From positions 272,633 through 336,632 of the forward strand of contig JAUHXS010000003.1 in the NCBI GenBank assembly GCA_030426955.1: a stretch of DNA of 64,000 nt, read 5' to 3'. The position numbers and the translations under genes were made by a program. The notes beneath the pieces were generated by a model. It did not search any database. It was not told the origin of the DNA and worked only from the letters and a program-made list of their open reading frames with translations. Positions 46,701 to 54,800 of this stretch are shown in pieces (within the stretch, counting starts at the first letter, position 1; each line of letters starts with the position of its first letter). Origin of the DNA: Bacteroidia bacterium. Lineage in GTDB: Bacteria; Bacteroidota; Bacteroidia; Chitinophagales; JAUHXS01.

Positions 46701-48716
46701 GATCGCTTGGCGACTGCCTGTTCCATTAAAATATAAGGCATCGCCAAATGAAGCACCACAAGCTGTAGATGGCTCTCCCCCTGTGATGCTATTCCAAAGA
46801 ACACTTGAAACGCCAGTATCAAAGTAGTCTGTAAAAATTTGTTTCTCAAGTTGTGGATTGAGCATTACGGTATCGTCTAAACATGCCAAAAGCTTTTCCT
46901 CAAGAGCAATGGTTACTAGATCTCCTGAATCCTTGACATAAATAAAAACACTATCTGTTATGTCTACACAGCCCGAGTTGGTATAAACATTGCAATAAAA
47001 CCACATACTTCTAGGAGGCAAGGCTTTTACATTGGCACTGCCATTGTTTGTTAAATACACCTGAGGACTCCAGTCATACTTGTATAGGCTTGATGTTGGG
47101 TTGAGACTTGCAGTTAGTGTCACCTCTTGAAACCTACAAATAGTATCTAAAGAGGAAGATAGATTAATATTGGGTGGAGTAGGAGTTTCTACTACAAAGT
47201 AAAACTGAGTGTGGCACCCCGATGGTAGCGAAAAACCATTTAATACGTAGGTTTCGCTGAGTGTTGGTAATACCTTTAATGTGTCTCCCTCTGATAATGT
47301 ATCATTAGGATTAGATAATAGTGTCCACCAAGGTTCATCCAAATTTAAAACATTAGTTAGTGTGACTGTATCTAGTGTGCAATAAATAGTATCTGACAAT
47401 GGAGGCTCTACAGAAGTAAAAGACCCTACTGAATAGGCATAGCTCTCTGCCGTACCTGTTCCGTAAACATATGCGGTAAAACCTGATTCTAATTCAAGAT
47501 GGTGGCTGCCTTCCGTTATACTTACTTGGGCCCATGCAAATAGAGGGTTGCCAATGAATGGTGTAAAGGCTGTAGATGCTATGGCAGTTCCATCTAGCGT
47601 GATTTGCCCTATATCTGCTGTTGGTATGATTAAGTTGACGTTATGCTGAGTAATAATATCTGAGTTCATCGTTGCAAACGTAACGTCTATTATTCTTTGA
47701 GTCTCATCATTTAGTGTCAACATGGCTGGATCTCCAGCACCAGAACAAGTAATACCCTCTATAAACTGTGTTACGTTGATAGGCTTATTAGCGGATACAT
47801 AAATGTCATTAGTAACAAAGTTGCGTTCATAGACTTGTCCTGCATTTAGTGTAATAGGTGCTCCACCATTTACAGAAAAAGAAGTATTGTCTTGATCTGC
47901 CATGACTCTGTAGGTATATCCTGTCGTAGCTGTAAATGGAACAACAAAATAATTGAACCCCCAAGTATCTAGAGGAAAGTTTTGATCATAAATGTGATCA
48001 CATGCAGTACATTGATTAGGAACTTTTGTACAGCTAGCACCCGAGAATACTGCAAATGCTTTACAGGGACCACTTTGAGGGGTTGACTTTATAGTTGTGC
48101 CAGTTAAATCTGCTGCACTACTTGCAGCTCTTACCTGATATGTTTCTCCTTGATTTAAGCGAACGATAAAAGGTTGACCTGCAGGCTTTCCTCCTTCGGT
48201 TGCCACTGTAGGAGTTATTTCTACTTCTGTATTATCTTCTGATGCAACAATCAAAAATTCAGAATCGATATCAAAAGTTCCACCATATCCGTTATATGCC
48301 ATTACACGGTATTCATCCCCGATGGATTGAATAGGCAGCACCTTGGTGCCGTCTGCTGTATAACTATCAAAGTTGATGGCAAAAACGCTAACCGTGTCAT
48401 CCGTTTCAATCAATATTCCTTTTTGCTCAATAGTTTCTGAAAAATTAGATTCAAATTCATTGGGAACAATAAGCTCTGTAGTTACATTTGCGGTAACGGT
48501 AAAGTCTTGGCTATAGCCAGCAAGTGGAACAGAAAGTGTCCCTGTTGTTGTCTTATTGGAAGAGATAAATACATAAAGGGAGTCTGATGCCTGATCGACA
48601 TAGTTAGTCATGTATCCAAACCAAAACTGCGTTCCTTTCGTTGGCAGTAATTCTTGAGCGCTTATTTGATTTAGTGTAAAAATAAAACAAAATAGTCCTA
48701 AAAGGCTTTTACGCAT
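43704..48716 (-). CDS. Giant T9SS type B adhesin-like protein with IgGFc-binding-type N-terminus
   Basis: This is the largest gene in the window (1670 residues). A signal peptide (1-20) leads into a region of about 430 residues (TKGTQFWFGYMTNY, LPIQSIGDEYRVMAYNGYGG) that resembles the IgGFc-binding N-terminal domain found in metazoan mucin-like proteins and in bacterial surface proteins. Many Ig-like/PKD-like repeats follow, each with a 'C.GDT..L.A.GG..Y.W.P...L.D.....P.A.P...T.Y.V' pattern. The end is the gliding-associated sorting domain (AIPSIFSPNGDGDNDLF; TYNGVDQEIGVYNYQL). A surface adhesin is likely. It is downstream of nothing obvious and precedes cysN on the map. Confidence 0.85.
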   Translation of the reverse strand: MRKSLLGLFCFIFTLNQISAQELLPTKGTQFWFGYMTNYVDQASDSLYVFISSNKTTTGTLSVPLAGYSQDFTVTANVTTELIVPNEFESNFSETIEQKGILIETDDTVSVFAINFDSYTADGTKVLPIQSIGDEYRVMAYNGYGGTFDIDSEFLIVASEDNTEVEITPTVATEGGKPAGQPFIVRLNQGETYQVRAASSAADLTGTTIKSTPQSGPCKAFAVFSGASCTKVPNQCTACDHIYDQNFPLDTWGFNYFVVPFTATTGYTYRVMADQDNTSFSVNGGAPITLNAGQVYERNFVTNDIYVSANKPINVTQFIEGITCSGAGDPAMLTLNDETQRIIDVTFATMNSDIITQHNVNLIIPTADIGQITLDGTAIASTAFTPFIGNPLFAWAQVSITEGSHHLELESGFTAYVYGTGTAESYAYSVGSFTSVEPPLSDTIYCTLDTVTLTNVLNLDEPWWTLLSNPNDTLSEGDTLKVLPTLSETYVLNGFSLPSGCHTQFYFVVETPTPPNINLSSSLDTICRFQEVTLTASLNPTSSLYKYDWSPQVYLTNNGSANVKALPPRSMWFYCNVYTNSGCVDITDSVFIYVKDSGDLVTIALEEKLLACLDDTVMLNPQLEKQIFTDYFDTGVSSVLWNSITGGEPSTACGASFGDALYFNGTGSRQAITNDMNLSTGGTVYFAIKIANGSAPCEDADFGEDVVLEYSTNSGGNWNIIKTYFEAIYPDFQSVAAEIPTAAQTASTRLRWRQLANSGIDQDNWAIDEVIIAVKDSTGFLFSWTPNTYLLADTLLNVKSVPTNDIGYTISIVDSSTGCIYGDSVYVDVGFPFTLNTTGDTLMCYTNGVQLKTTPTSGEGHSYNWQPDYFLNNHKLPAPIASPDSTIQYSVVVTSIHGCSDTDSVYVEFVRKSTLFTIPEIDTICQGDTIMLESFLINNCGLNNSTCDHTEDTLAIFDSIIRSQVVFRRGVKSIKHQYLIESDKLIAAGLSPTEAISGIEFFVDSISGDSVLKNFHIGLGCTQDDEYEGFFSVEFMSTTEVYYNDSTTMKKGWNSLDFLEVYDWNGSDNIIVEICYFNDDTLSEMYLAGENSFFGGGLKAVSNSSDTISVCEGINGSIAVFRPWTRIKHCTRVDTNIIYSWIPGSEVSDSSQSTTFAYPSKPTNYTISHFDTVTLCRYVASIPVKVDSLTEPSFVISDTFVCDGASIRLFASGGNTYQWSPGGTLTDTNIPNPFASPLVNTNYEVIITNFCKSDTLNVDVDIAPIPNIGLPSDTLLCKFDTIQVSAQIDNGSSIRWSPTTGLSNPNIPNPFISLDEPFTYNILVTDTLTGCYALGDLSIGIDEGVNGIIITNDTTICIGQSLMLEAQGAISYQWFPSDSLSDSSSSTPIASPTDTTLYKVAFYSLVCPVDSAEVIVNVNNPSVFAFEDTTICIGGTAQLNAIGGTNYQWMPNTDIDDPNQAFTNAYPTTTTTYTVMGTDSVGCADSDSVIITVIANPDNPDPIFFQDTSIILGSSIVIQGVQSGYLYSWMPDETLSCNDCPNPIANPTTETTYTVIISDPSGLCNITDSITIIPKEQFLAIPSIFSPNGDGDNDLFSLIQLGISDLEYFRIFDRWGKLVFETTNSNQGWDGTYNGVDQEIGVYNYQLKVVFVDQNTTLPAEYNGNITLTR

Positions 48717-48885
48717 GGCGTACAGGTTTAAATTTGCGTAGCATACGCTATGAATATATAATTTTAAAGCGCAATTTAAAAGACAATTTTTTATATAAAT
48801 AAGATTTCTGAGATGCGAAATATCGACACAAATAATTGACTATAAGTGTATTGTGTGTAGCAAATTAGAAGGATGAAGATAGGGC

Positions 48886-50160
48886 TTAAATTATCATACC
48901 AGCACCTACCGTTTCATTCGTGGCTTCATCAATTAAGATGATACTACCCGTAATCCTATTTTTCTTATAACTATCGTAAAGTAGAGGTTGTGTCGTTCTG
49001 ATTGATATTCTGCCAATATCATTTAGGCCAAGCTCTAAGTCATCTTCTATTCTGTGAAGTGTATTAATATTGACCTTATATTTTACTTCTTTGATCACAC
49101 ATCTCGCATCTTTAGATGTATGCTTGATGGCATACTTTCCCCTATGAATAAGCTTTTTCTCATTTAGCCAACATACCATTAAGTCAATATCCTGTCCTAT
49201 TTCTGGCTGGTTATTTGTTCTAACGATCATATCTCCTCTACTAATGTCGATTTCGTCTTCCAGAGTCATTGTGACAGACATTGGGGCATATGCCTCGTCA
49301 ACGGGTCCATCAAAAGTATCGATGCTCTGGATTTTAGAGGAAAAGCCCGACGGCAATGCCATCACTTCATCTCCCGGCTTAAAAACACCTCCAGCAATTC
49401 TTCCAGCATATCCACGATAATCATGGTGTTCTTTAGATTGTGGCCTTACTACATATTGAACTGGAAATCTGCAATCTACATGGTTGTGGTCACTACCGAT
49501 GTGTACATTCTCTAAAAGATAAAGTAGGGTAGAGCCTTCATACCATTGCATATTTTTAGATCGGTCTACAATGTTGTCTCCATGTAAGGCACTAATCGGA
49601 ACAAATCGAACATCTTTTACTTCCAGTTTCGCTGCAAACTTTTCGTAGTCCGATTTTATCTGCTCATAAACTTTTTGATCATAATCCACCAAGTCCATTT
49701 TATTGATACAAATCACAACATGAGGAATCTGCAAAAGTGAAGCGATAAATGAATGACGATAGGTTTGCTCTACAATACCTTTTCTGGCATCGACTAATAT
49801 TAGAGCCAGGTTGGCAGATGATGCACCAGTAACCATATTTCTGGTATACTGAATATGTCCTGGCGTGTCCGCAATGATAAATTTACGCTTTGGTGTTGCA
49901 AAATATCGGTAAGCGACATCAATGGTAATACCCTGTTCCCGTTCCGCTTTTAGCCCATCTGTTAAAAGCGCAAGGTTTAAATGCTCATCTCCTTTTTGAT
50001 CACTCACTCTTTGTACCGCTTCGAGTTGATCTTCAAAAATTGATTTGCTGTCGTAAAGCAAACGACCAATTAACGTGCTTTTCCCATCGTCAACACTTCC
50101 TGCTGTTGTAAATCGGAGCAGCTCCATATCTAAATATCCTTTGGAATCGAAAGTTTCCAT
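48886..50160 (-). CDS. cysN: Sulfate adenylyltransferase subunit 1 (GTPase)
   Basis: The protein has 424 residues. This EF-Tu-like GTPase drives ATP sulfurylase: P-loop AGSVDDGKSTLIGRLLYDSK, DTPGHIQYTRNM (G3) and NKMDLVDY (G4). It ends after the beta-barrel domains with no fused APS kinase, which is instead the separate cysC. With CysD it makes adenosine 5'-phosphosulfate from sulfate and ATP. It is the last gene of cysC-cysD-cysN (42 nt after cysD). Confidence 0.95.
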   Translation of the reverse strand: METFDSKGYLDMELLRFTTAGSVDDGKSTLIGRLLYDSKSIFEDQLEAVQRVSDQKGDEHLNLALLTDGLKAEREQGITIDVAYRYFATPKRKFIIADTPGHIQYTRNMVTGASSANLALILVDARKGIVEQTYRHSFIASLLQIPHVVICINKMDLVDYDQKVYEQIKSDYEKFAAKLEVKDVRFVPISALHGDNIVDRSKNMQWYEGSTLLYLLENVHIGSDHNHVDCRFPVQYVVRPQSKEHHDYRGYAGRIAGGVFKPGDEVMALPSGFSSKIQSIDTFDGPVDEAYAPMSVTMTLEDEIDISRGDMIVRTNNQPEIGQDIDLMVCWLNEKKLIHRGKYAIKHTSKDARCVIKEVKYKVNINTLHRIEDDLELGLNDIGRISIRTTQPLLYDSYKKNRITGSIILIDEATNETVGAGMII

Positions 50161-50202
50161 TATTAGTTTCTAGTTTATAATTCGTAATTCTAAAATCGAC
50201 AA

Positions 50203-51108
50203 TTAAAAATATCCTTCTTTCTTCCTATCCTCCATGGCCGTCTCAGACCTTTTATCGTCATTTCTACCGCCTCTTTCTGTAATTCTTGTTGATGCTACTT
50301 CCTCGATAATGCTCTCCAGTGTTGAGGCTTCAGACAAGGTCGCTCCAGTGATCGTCATATCACCTACCGTTCTGTATCTGACCACCATTTCTTCGGCTTC
50401 TTCCCCTTCTTTTGTCTCAACGTAAGGAGACTCTGCTAAGATCACACCATCTCGATTAATACATTTTCGCTTATGAGAAAAATAAATAGATGGGATTTCT
50501 AGGTCTTCCATTAATATGTATTGCCAAATGTCCATTTCCGTCCAGTTACTAATTGGGAATATTCTAAAATGTTCCCCAAAGCTTTTTCTTCCATTGAAAA
50601 TGTTCCATAGCTCAGGTCTTTGGTTTTTAGGATCCCATTGTCCAAAATCATCTCTATGAGAGAAAAAACGCTCTTTTGCTCTGGCCTTCTCTTCATCTCT
50701 ACGAGCGCCTCCCATAGCTGCATCAAATTGAAATTCTTCAATAGCATCTAAAAGTGTTACTATTTGCAACGTATTCCGACTGGCATTCGGTCCTTTTTCT
50801 TCTACTGCTTTGCCTTGATCAATTGAATCCTGTACAGTTCGTACAATTAGTTTTGCATCAATGTCTTTAGCAAGCTTATCTCTAAACTCGATCGTTTCTG
50901 GAAAATTGTGCCCAGTGTCTACGTGTAGTAATGGGAATGGCAATTTTGCTGGGTGAAAGGCTTTTCGAGCCAAGTGAATCATCACGATGGAGTCTTTTCC
51001 ACCAGAAAACATTAGAACTGGTTTTTCAAATTGTGCCACTACCTCTCTCAAAACAAAAATAGATTCTGCTTCAAGTTCTTTTAAATGGTTTAGATTATAT
51101 GTAGTCAT
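50203..51108 (-). CDS. cysD: Sulfate adenylyltransferase subunit 2
   Basis: This PP-loop-type ATP pyrophosphatase subunit has 301 residues and adenylates sulfate. The ATP-binding loop is MFSGGKDSIVMIHLA, and the segments HVDTGHNFPET and GGARRDEEKARAKERFFS are characteristic. The ATG overlaps the cysC stop by one base (TAATG), so the two are coupled. It works as a heterodimer with CysN. Confidence 0.96.
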   Translation of the reverse strand: MTTYNLNHLKELEAESIFVLREVVAQFEKPVLMFSGGKDSIVMIHLARKAFHPAKLPFPLLHVDTGHNFPETIEFRDKLAKDIDAKLIVRTVQDSIDQGKAVEEKGPNASRNTLQIVTLLDAIEEFQFDAAMGGARRDEEKARAKERFFSHRDDFGQWDPKNQRPELWNIFNGRKSFGEHFRIFPISNWTEMDIWQYILMEDLEIPSIYFSHKRKCINRDGVILAESPYVETKEGEEAEEMVVRYRTVGDMTITGATLSEASTLESIIEEVASTRITERGGRNDDKRSETAMEDRKKEGYF

Positions 51109-51707
51109 TATGCTTGCTTTATTTTTGGCAGGATAAAATTGTATAGCTCTTCGGTTGATTCCTCAATAGTTTGACTTGCTGTTTTTATCTCTAAGTCAGG
51201 CTGTATTGGTGCTTCAAAAGGACTGTCTATTCCCGTAAAATCTTTTATCTCGCCTTTTCGAGCTTTTTGATACAAACCTTTTACATCCCTTTGTTCGCAA
51301 ATTTCCAAAGGTGTATTGATGAAAACTTCTAGGAAATCATCTTCTCCTACGATTTCTTTAGCTAACGATCTGATTTCAATCGTTGGGCTTACAAAGCAAT
51401 TGATGGTAATAATGCCGCTATTTAAAAAAAGCTTAGAAACTTCGGCAATCCTTCTGATATTTTCAGTTCGATCTTCGTCAGAAAACCCAAGGTTATTGTT
51501 GATCCCAGTTCGTACATTATCTCCATCCAATAACTGAACAAAAAAATTTGATTCAAAAAGTTTCCTTTCCAAACCTGCTGCAATGGTACTTTTGCCAGAA
51601 CCAGAGAGTCCCGTTAACCAGATAACTTTAGCGTGCTGATGGAGAAACTTCTCTTTATCCTCTCTCGGCAACAGCCGATCAAATATGGTATGTATATTTT
51701 CAGGCAT
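51108..51707 (-). CDS. cysC: Adenylyl-sulfate (APS) kinase
   Basis: The protein has 199 residues from the ATG at 51707. APS kinase phosphorylates APS to PAPS: the P-loop is GLSGSGKSTIAAGLERKLF, the segment LLDGDNVRTGINNNLGFS binds APS, and CFVSPTIEIRSLAKEIV and FINTPLEICEQRDVKGLY follow. An upstream in-frame TTG at 51716 lies inside a TAAATTTG promoter box and is unlikely to be used. It is first in the cysCDN operon. No PAPS reductase or sulfite reductase gene is adjacent. Confidence 0.94.
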   Translation of the reverse strand: MPENIHTIFDRLLPREDKEKFLHQHAKVIWLTGLSGSGKSTIAAGLERKLFESNFFVQLLDGDNVRTGINNNLGFSDEDRTENIRRIAEVSKLFLNSGIITINCFVSPTIEIRSLAKEIVGEDDFLEVFINTPLEICEQRDVKGLYQKARKGEIKDFTGIDSPFEAPIQPDLEIKTASQTIEESTEELYNFILPKIKQA

Positions 51708-51713
51708 GGGTTG

Positions 51714-51721
51714 CAAATTTA
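51714..51721 (-). promoter_or_regulatory. -7 promoter box (TAAATTTG) for cysCDN
   Basis: Read on the minus strand, TAAATTTG fits TAnnTTTG and ends 6 nt before the cysC ATG (51707). Transcription would start within a few bases of the start codon. The -33 element is not clear. Confidence 0.45.
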
Positions 51722-51851
51722 GGAAATTATTAAGCTGGAGATCAGTTTATTTAGGAATAAATTAGATTTCTGATGGCAATGAGATATCTCAAGCTTTATA
51801 GAGAAAGATTCTATACTGTATTTGATGAAGGAATAAAACCTTAAAATTTCT

Positions 51852-54620
51852 TTATCTTAAGAGTGCTATCGTTCCTGATTTTGTAAATTTATCTCCATTA
51901 GAAAGGGTTCCTAAGGCATAGTAAGTGTAAGTATCATCTGGTAATAATTGACCCTTGTAGGTGCCATCCCATTTTAAGTGGGCATCGATATCTTCAAAAA
52001 CTAAAGTTCCTTTCTTGTCAAATATCTGCAGTTCATATTGAGCAATACCATGACCATGTATGTAGAAAAAATCATTATTTAGGTCGTTGTTGGGTGAGAA
52101 GACATTCGGTATAAATATATCGCATTCTGATACATAAATGTTCAGAGTGTCTTCGTATTTGCAGCCATTTGTTGTAGTAGTAGAAATTATATATTGTTCA
52201 TTTTGGTCAATTAAAACTGTCGGATTATAACAATTATAACAGCTTAACCCCTCGTCGGGAAACCATTGGTGATTGACTCCTGATCTTGTAATCCCTATAA
52301 TTGCTTGCTGATTAGAGCAGAGGTTGGTGTCTAAAGCAATATTCTGTTCATTTATATCATCAATATGAATAGATTGTGTAAAAGTATCTACGTAACAGGA
52401 TAAGCTTGAAGATTGAGTTAGTTGTATATTGTAAGTTCCTGATTCAGAGAATATATGTATGCTTTCAAGGCTTGGATTTTCACCTAAGCCAAATGTTATA
52501 GAGTCTGACGTGCCATCTCCAAAGTTCCACCGATAAGTATAAGTTTCAGGATAAGCACATGAATCAGGATTGGTATTATGTGAATAGATTCTTAAAGTAA
52601 CTTGATCACAAGTGACATCCTCAATAGCTAATTTTTCTGTTGTGTCTTTATCTCTATCTAGCTCAGCATATCTTGGAAGTATATTTTGCAATCCATGAGA
52701 GCTTTTCCTGCCATCTCCTCCTAGGTAAACACCTTCTTCCACAAAGTCACAATCTAGACCTTTGAGGTTAGGAAAATTGATAACTCCTATATAATCACTA
52801 TTGTATTGAGCTACATAAATTTTTTCATCTGGACCTAAGTACATGCTGTGCTTTCCAATACCATTATGATAGACAGAAACTTCAGTCGAGAAAACATCAT
52901 TCGAAGTCATATCGTATTGTCTTATACTTCCAATACCACTGCCTATAGTACGACCAGATGTATATAGTTTAGAGTTATCAGGAGAAAAACAAATGCCATA
53001 AAGATGATCTAAAGTATTGTACTGAACCTTGGGATTAGGATAGAGCAATCCGCTTTCTTTGTCAAAATCGTAAATAAAAATTCGTCCATCAGTAGCCCAG
53101 TAGGTATTTGTCAATGCATATCTATTGCCATCGGGTGAAAAGCATACCATACCGCCACCAGATCCACCTGCATGATGATTGGCTAAAATTTGCGTATGGT
53201 TCAGGTGTAAACCTGTTTCATCGACTAAATAATAATGGACAGTATTTGTAAAATTTTGAATATAGGAGCTAAGTACCCAATAGCTGGTTGGCTGTCCACA
53301 CTGACCGAAAGATCTTGTAACACCCGTTAAGTGTTCGTTTCTGTAGTTTCCAAGTCCTCCTTCTCTAGGTCCAATAAGAATCGAATCCGCTATTAATAGA
53401 TCTCCATTTCCATCATCTAGAGACATATCTACTAGGCAATAGTATAGTCCATATTCACCACTAGTGGACCCAAAAGTTCTGAATATAAAATATTGATTTA
53501 CATTCCCTGGGTGGGGCACTATTAGTGGCCCCTGAGAAGAAGAATAACCATTCAATAAACCAGACCCGTTAGGCATGGATTCTTGGTTTTTGTTGTATAT
53601 CTTATCATCTCCAACCCAAAATAGTAGATCTCCAGTTTTATGATCTGAAACAGTTGCTCTTCCTTCATTTGGGAAGGAGGAGGTTGCAGCATCTAATAAT
53701 GCGATAGACATTCCAGAGCTAAAGTCAATTCCAGCTCTGTTTCCAAAATACCACCTATTATTAGATTTAGAATGAGGCAAAGCCTCCACAGCATCGGGAC
53801 AAACATCGATAATTTTGCGTCTAGTAAAAACACAGCCGTTATCGCCAGTACCCGTTAGGCTAACAAATTGTCTACCAGGAGTTTCAAAAATTTGAGTTGG
53901 AGGGTTTTGCAAAGTAGAGGTCGAACCATCACTAAAAGTCCATAGCCAAGAGCCGCTTGTGTCTGTAGATGTATTTATAAATGATATTTCATTACAGGGG
54001 CAGCCCTCTGTAAGATCAAAATTAGCTAATGAGGTATCTTCTTGAACAAATATTTCCTTTACTTCTTGGGTATAACAAATGCTAGTATCAGAATAGGTAT
54101 GTAAAAACGCATCCAAAGGCCCAGAGTCTTCTGCTCTTATCTTTGGATGTTCGTCATTACTAGATGTCCTCCCTATTTTCCAATTGTAAAAAATGGGCGC
54201 ACTGATACCAGTTGTGAGGTTAGTAAAATGTAATGAGTCACCTAAACAAACGGTAGTAGATGAAACTGAAAAGTCAGCAATAGGTTTGTCATATATTATG
54301 ATTTCATGTTCAATGGAGTCTTTACTACCTTTAGATTCTATTAAAAATTTAAAATTGTATGTGCCTGGAGTACTATAACTATAGCTGATATCACCTAGAT
54401 CACGAGGATCTGTCTTTGTAAAGGTTTTAATAGTACCGTCTCCAAAGTCAACGTTTACATTTAAGGAGTCGCAACAACTTTGAGAAGCATCTATCGAGAA
54501 TCTATCATTCACGCAACTAGGCATACTGCGATTAAAATTGATATGAGCACGGACTTGACCTAAAGAAAATTTGCTGCTTAGAAGGAAAGGAATTAAAATT
54601 ACCCAAACTAATATTCTCAT
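51852..54620 (-). CDS. Large T9SS type B protein with PKD domains and propeller
   Basis: The protein has 922 residues. A signal peptide (1-21, ending KFSLGQ) is followed by an N-terminal PKD-like domain (NVDFGDGTIKTF) and a second (WLWTFSDGSTSTLQNPPTQI). A propeller-like region of about 370 residues begins NRWYFGNRAGIDFSSG, a motif common in Bacteroidota surface proteins, and includes CFSPDGNRYALTN and CFSPDNSKLYTS blades. Another PKD follows (YRWNFGDGTSDSITF), then the sorting domain (FIPNVFSPNNDLNNDFF; TYKGQLLPDDTYTYYA). It should be displayed on the surface by T9SS. The ligand is unknown. Confidence 0.86.
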   Translation of the reverse strand: MRILVWVILIPFLLSSKFSLGQVRAHINFNRSMPSCVNDRFSIDASQSCCDSLNVNVDFGDGTIKTFTKTDPRDLGDISYSYSTPGTYNFKFLIESKGSKDSIEHEIIIYDKPIADFSVSSTTVCLGDSLHFTNLTTGISAPIFYNWKIGRTSSNDEHPKIRAEDSGPLDAFLHTYSDTSICYTQEVKEIFVQEDTSLANFDLTEGCPCNEISFINTSTDTSGSWLWTFSDGSTSTLQNPPTQIFETPGRQFVSLTGTGDNGCVFTRRKIIDVCPDAVEALPHSKSNNRWYFGNRAGIDFSSGMSIALLDAATSSFPNEGRATVSDHKTGDLLFWVGDDKIYNKNQESMPNGSGLLNGYSSSQGPLIVPHPGNVNQYFIFRTFGSTSGEYGLYYCLVDMSLDDGNGDLLIADSILIGPREGGLGNYRNEHLTGVTRSFGQCGQPTSYWVLSSYIQNFTNTVHYYLVDETGLHLNHTQILANHHAGGSGGGMVCFSPDGNRYALTNTYWATDGRIFIYDFDKESGLLYPNPKVQYNTLDHLYGICFSPDNSKLYTSGRTIGSGIGSIRQYDMTSNDVFSTEVSVYHNGIGKHSMYLGPDEKIYVAQYNSDYIGVINFPNLKGLDCDFVEEGVYLGGDGRKSSHGLQNILPRYAELDRDKDTTEKLAIEDVTCDQVTLRIYSHNTNPDSCAYPETYTYRWNFGDGTSDSITFGLGENPSLESIHIFSESGTYNIQLTQSSSLSCYVDTFTQSIHIDDINEQNIALDTNLCSNQQAIIGITRSGVNHQWFPDEGLSCYNCYNPTVLIDQNEQYIISTTTTNGCKYEDTLNIYVSECDIFIPNVFSPNNDLNNDFFYIHGHGIAQYELQIFDKKGTLVFEDIDAHLKWDGTYKGQLLPDDTYTYYALGTLSNGDKFTKSGTIALLR

Positions 54621-54800
54621 GATTTCAAACTTATAATTGACTTGTTTTCTTAGAGCATACTCGCAATTATACTCTACATTAAATATGCCGTACCGAAAGC
54701 CTATTTACAAGAAAATATTTATTATAAATTCTATTTAGAAAATTATTAGAATAATTTTAATGAAATGATTATCAGTAAAATATAATTGAATACTGTGTTT

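Noticed and set aside
287..54620. CRISPR-like arrays in the repeat-rich cargo genes
   Set aside because: The repeats are degenerate protein repeats in frame, not regularly spaced identical DNA repeats, and no cas-like gene is present.
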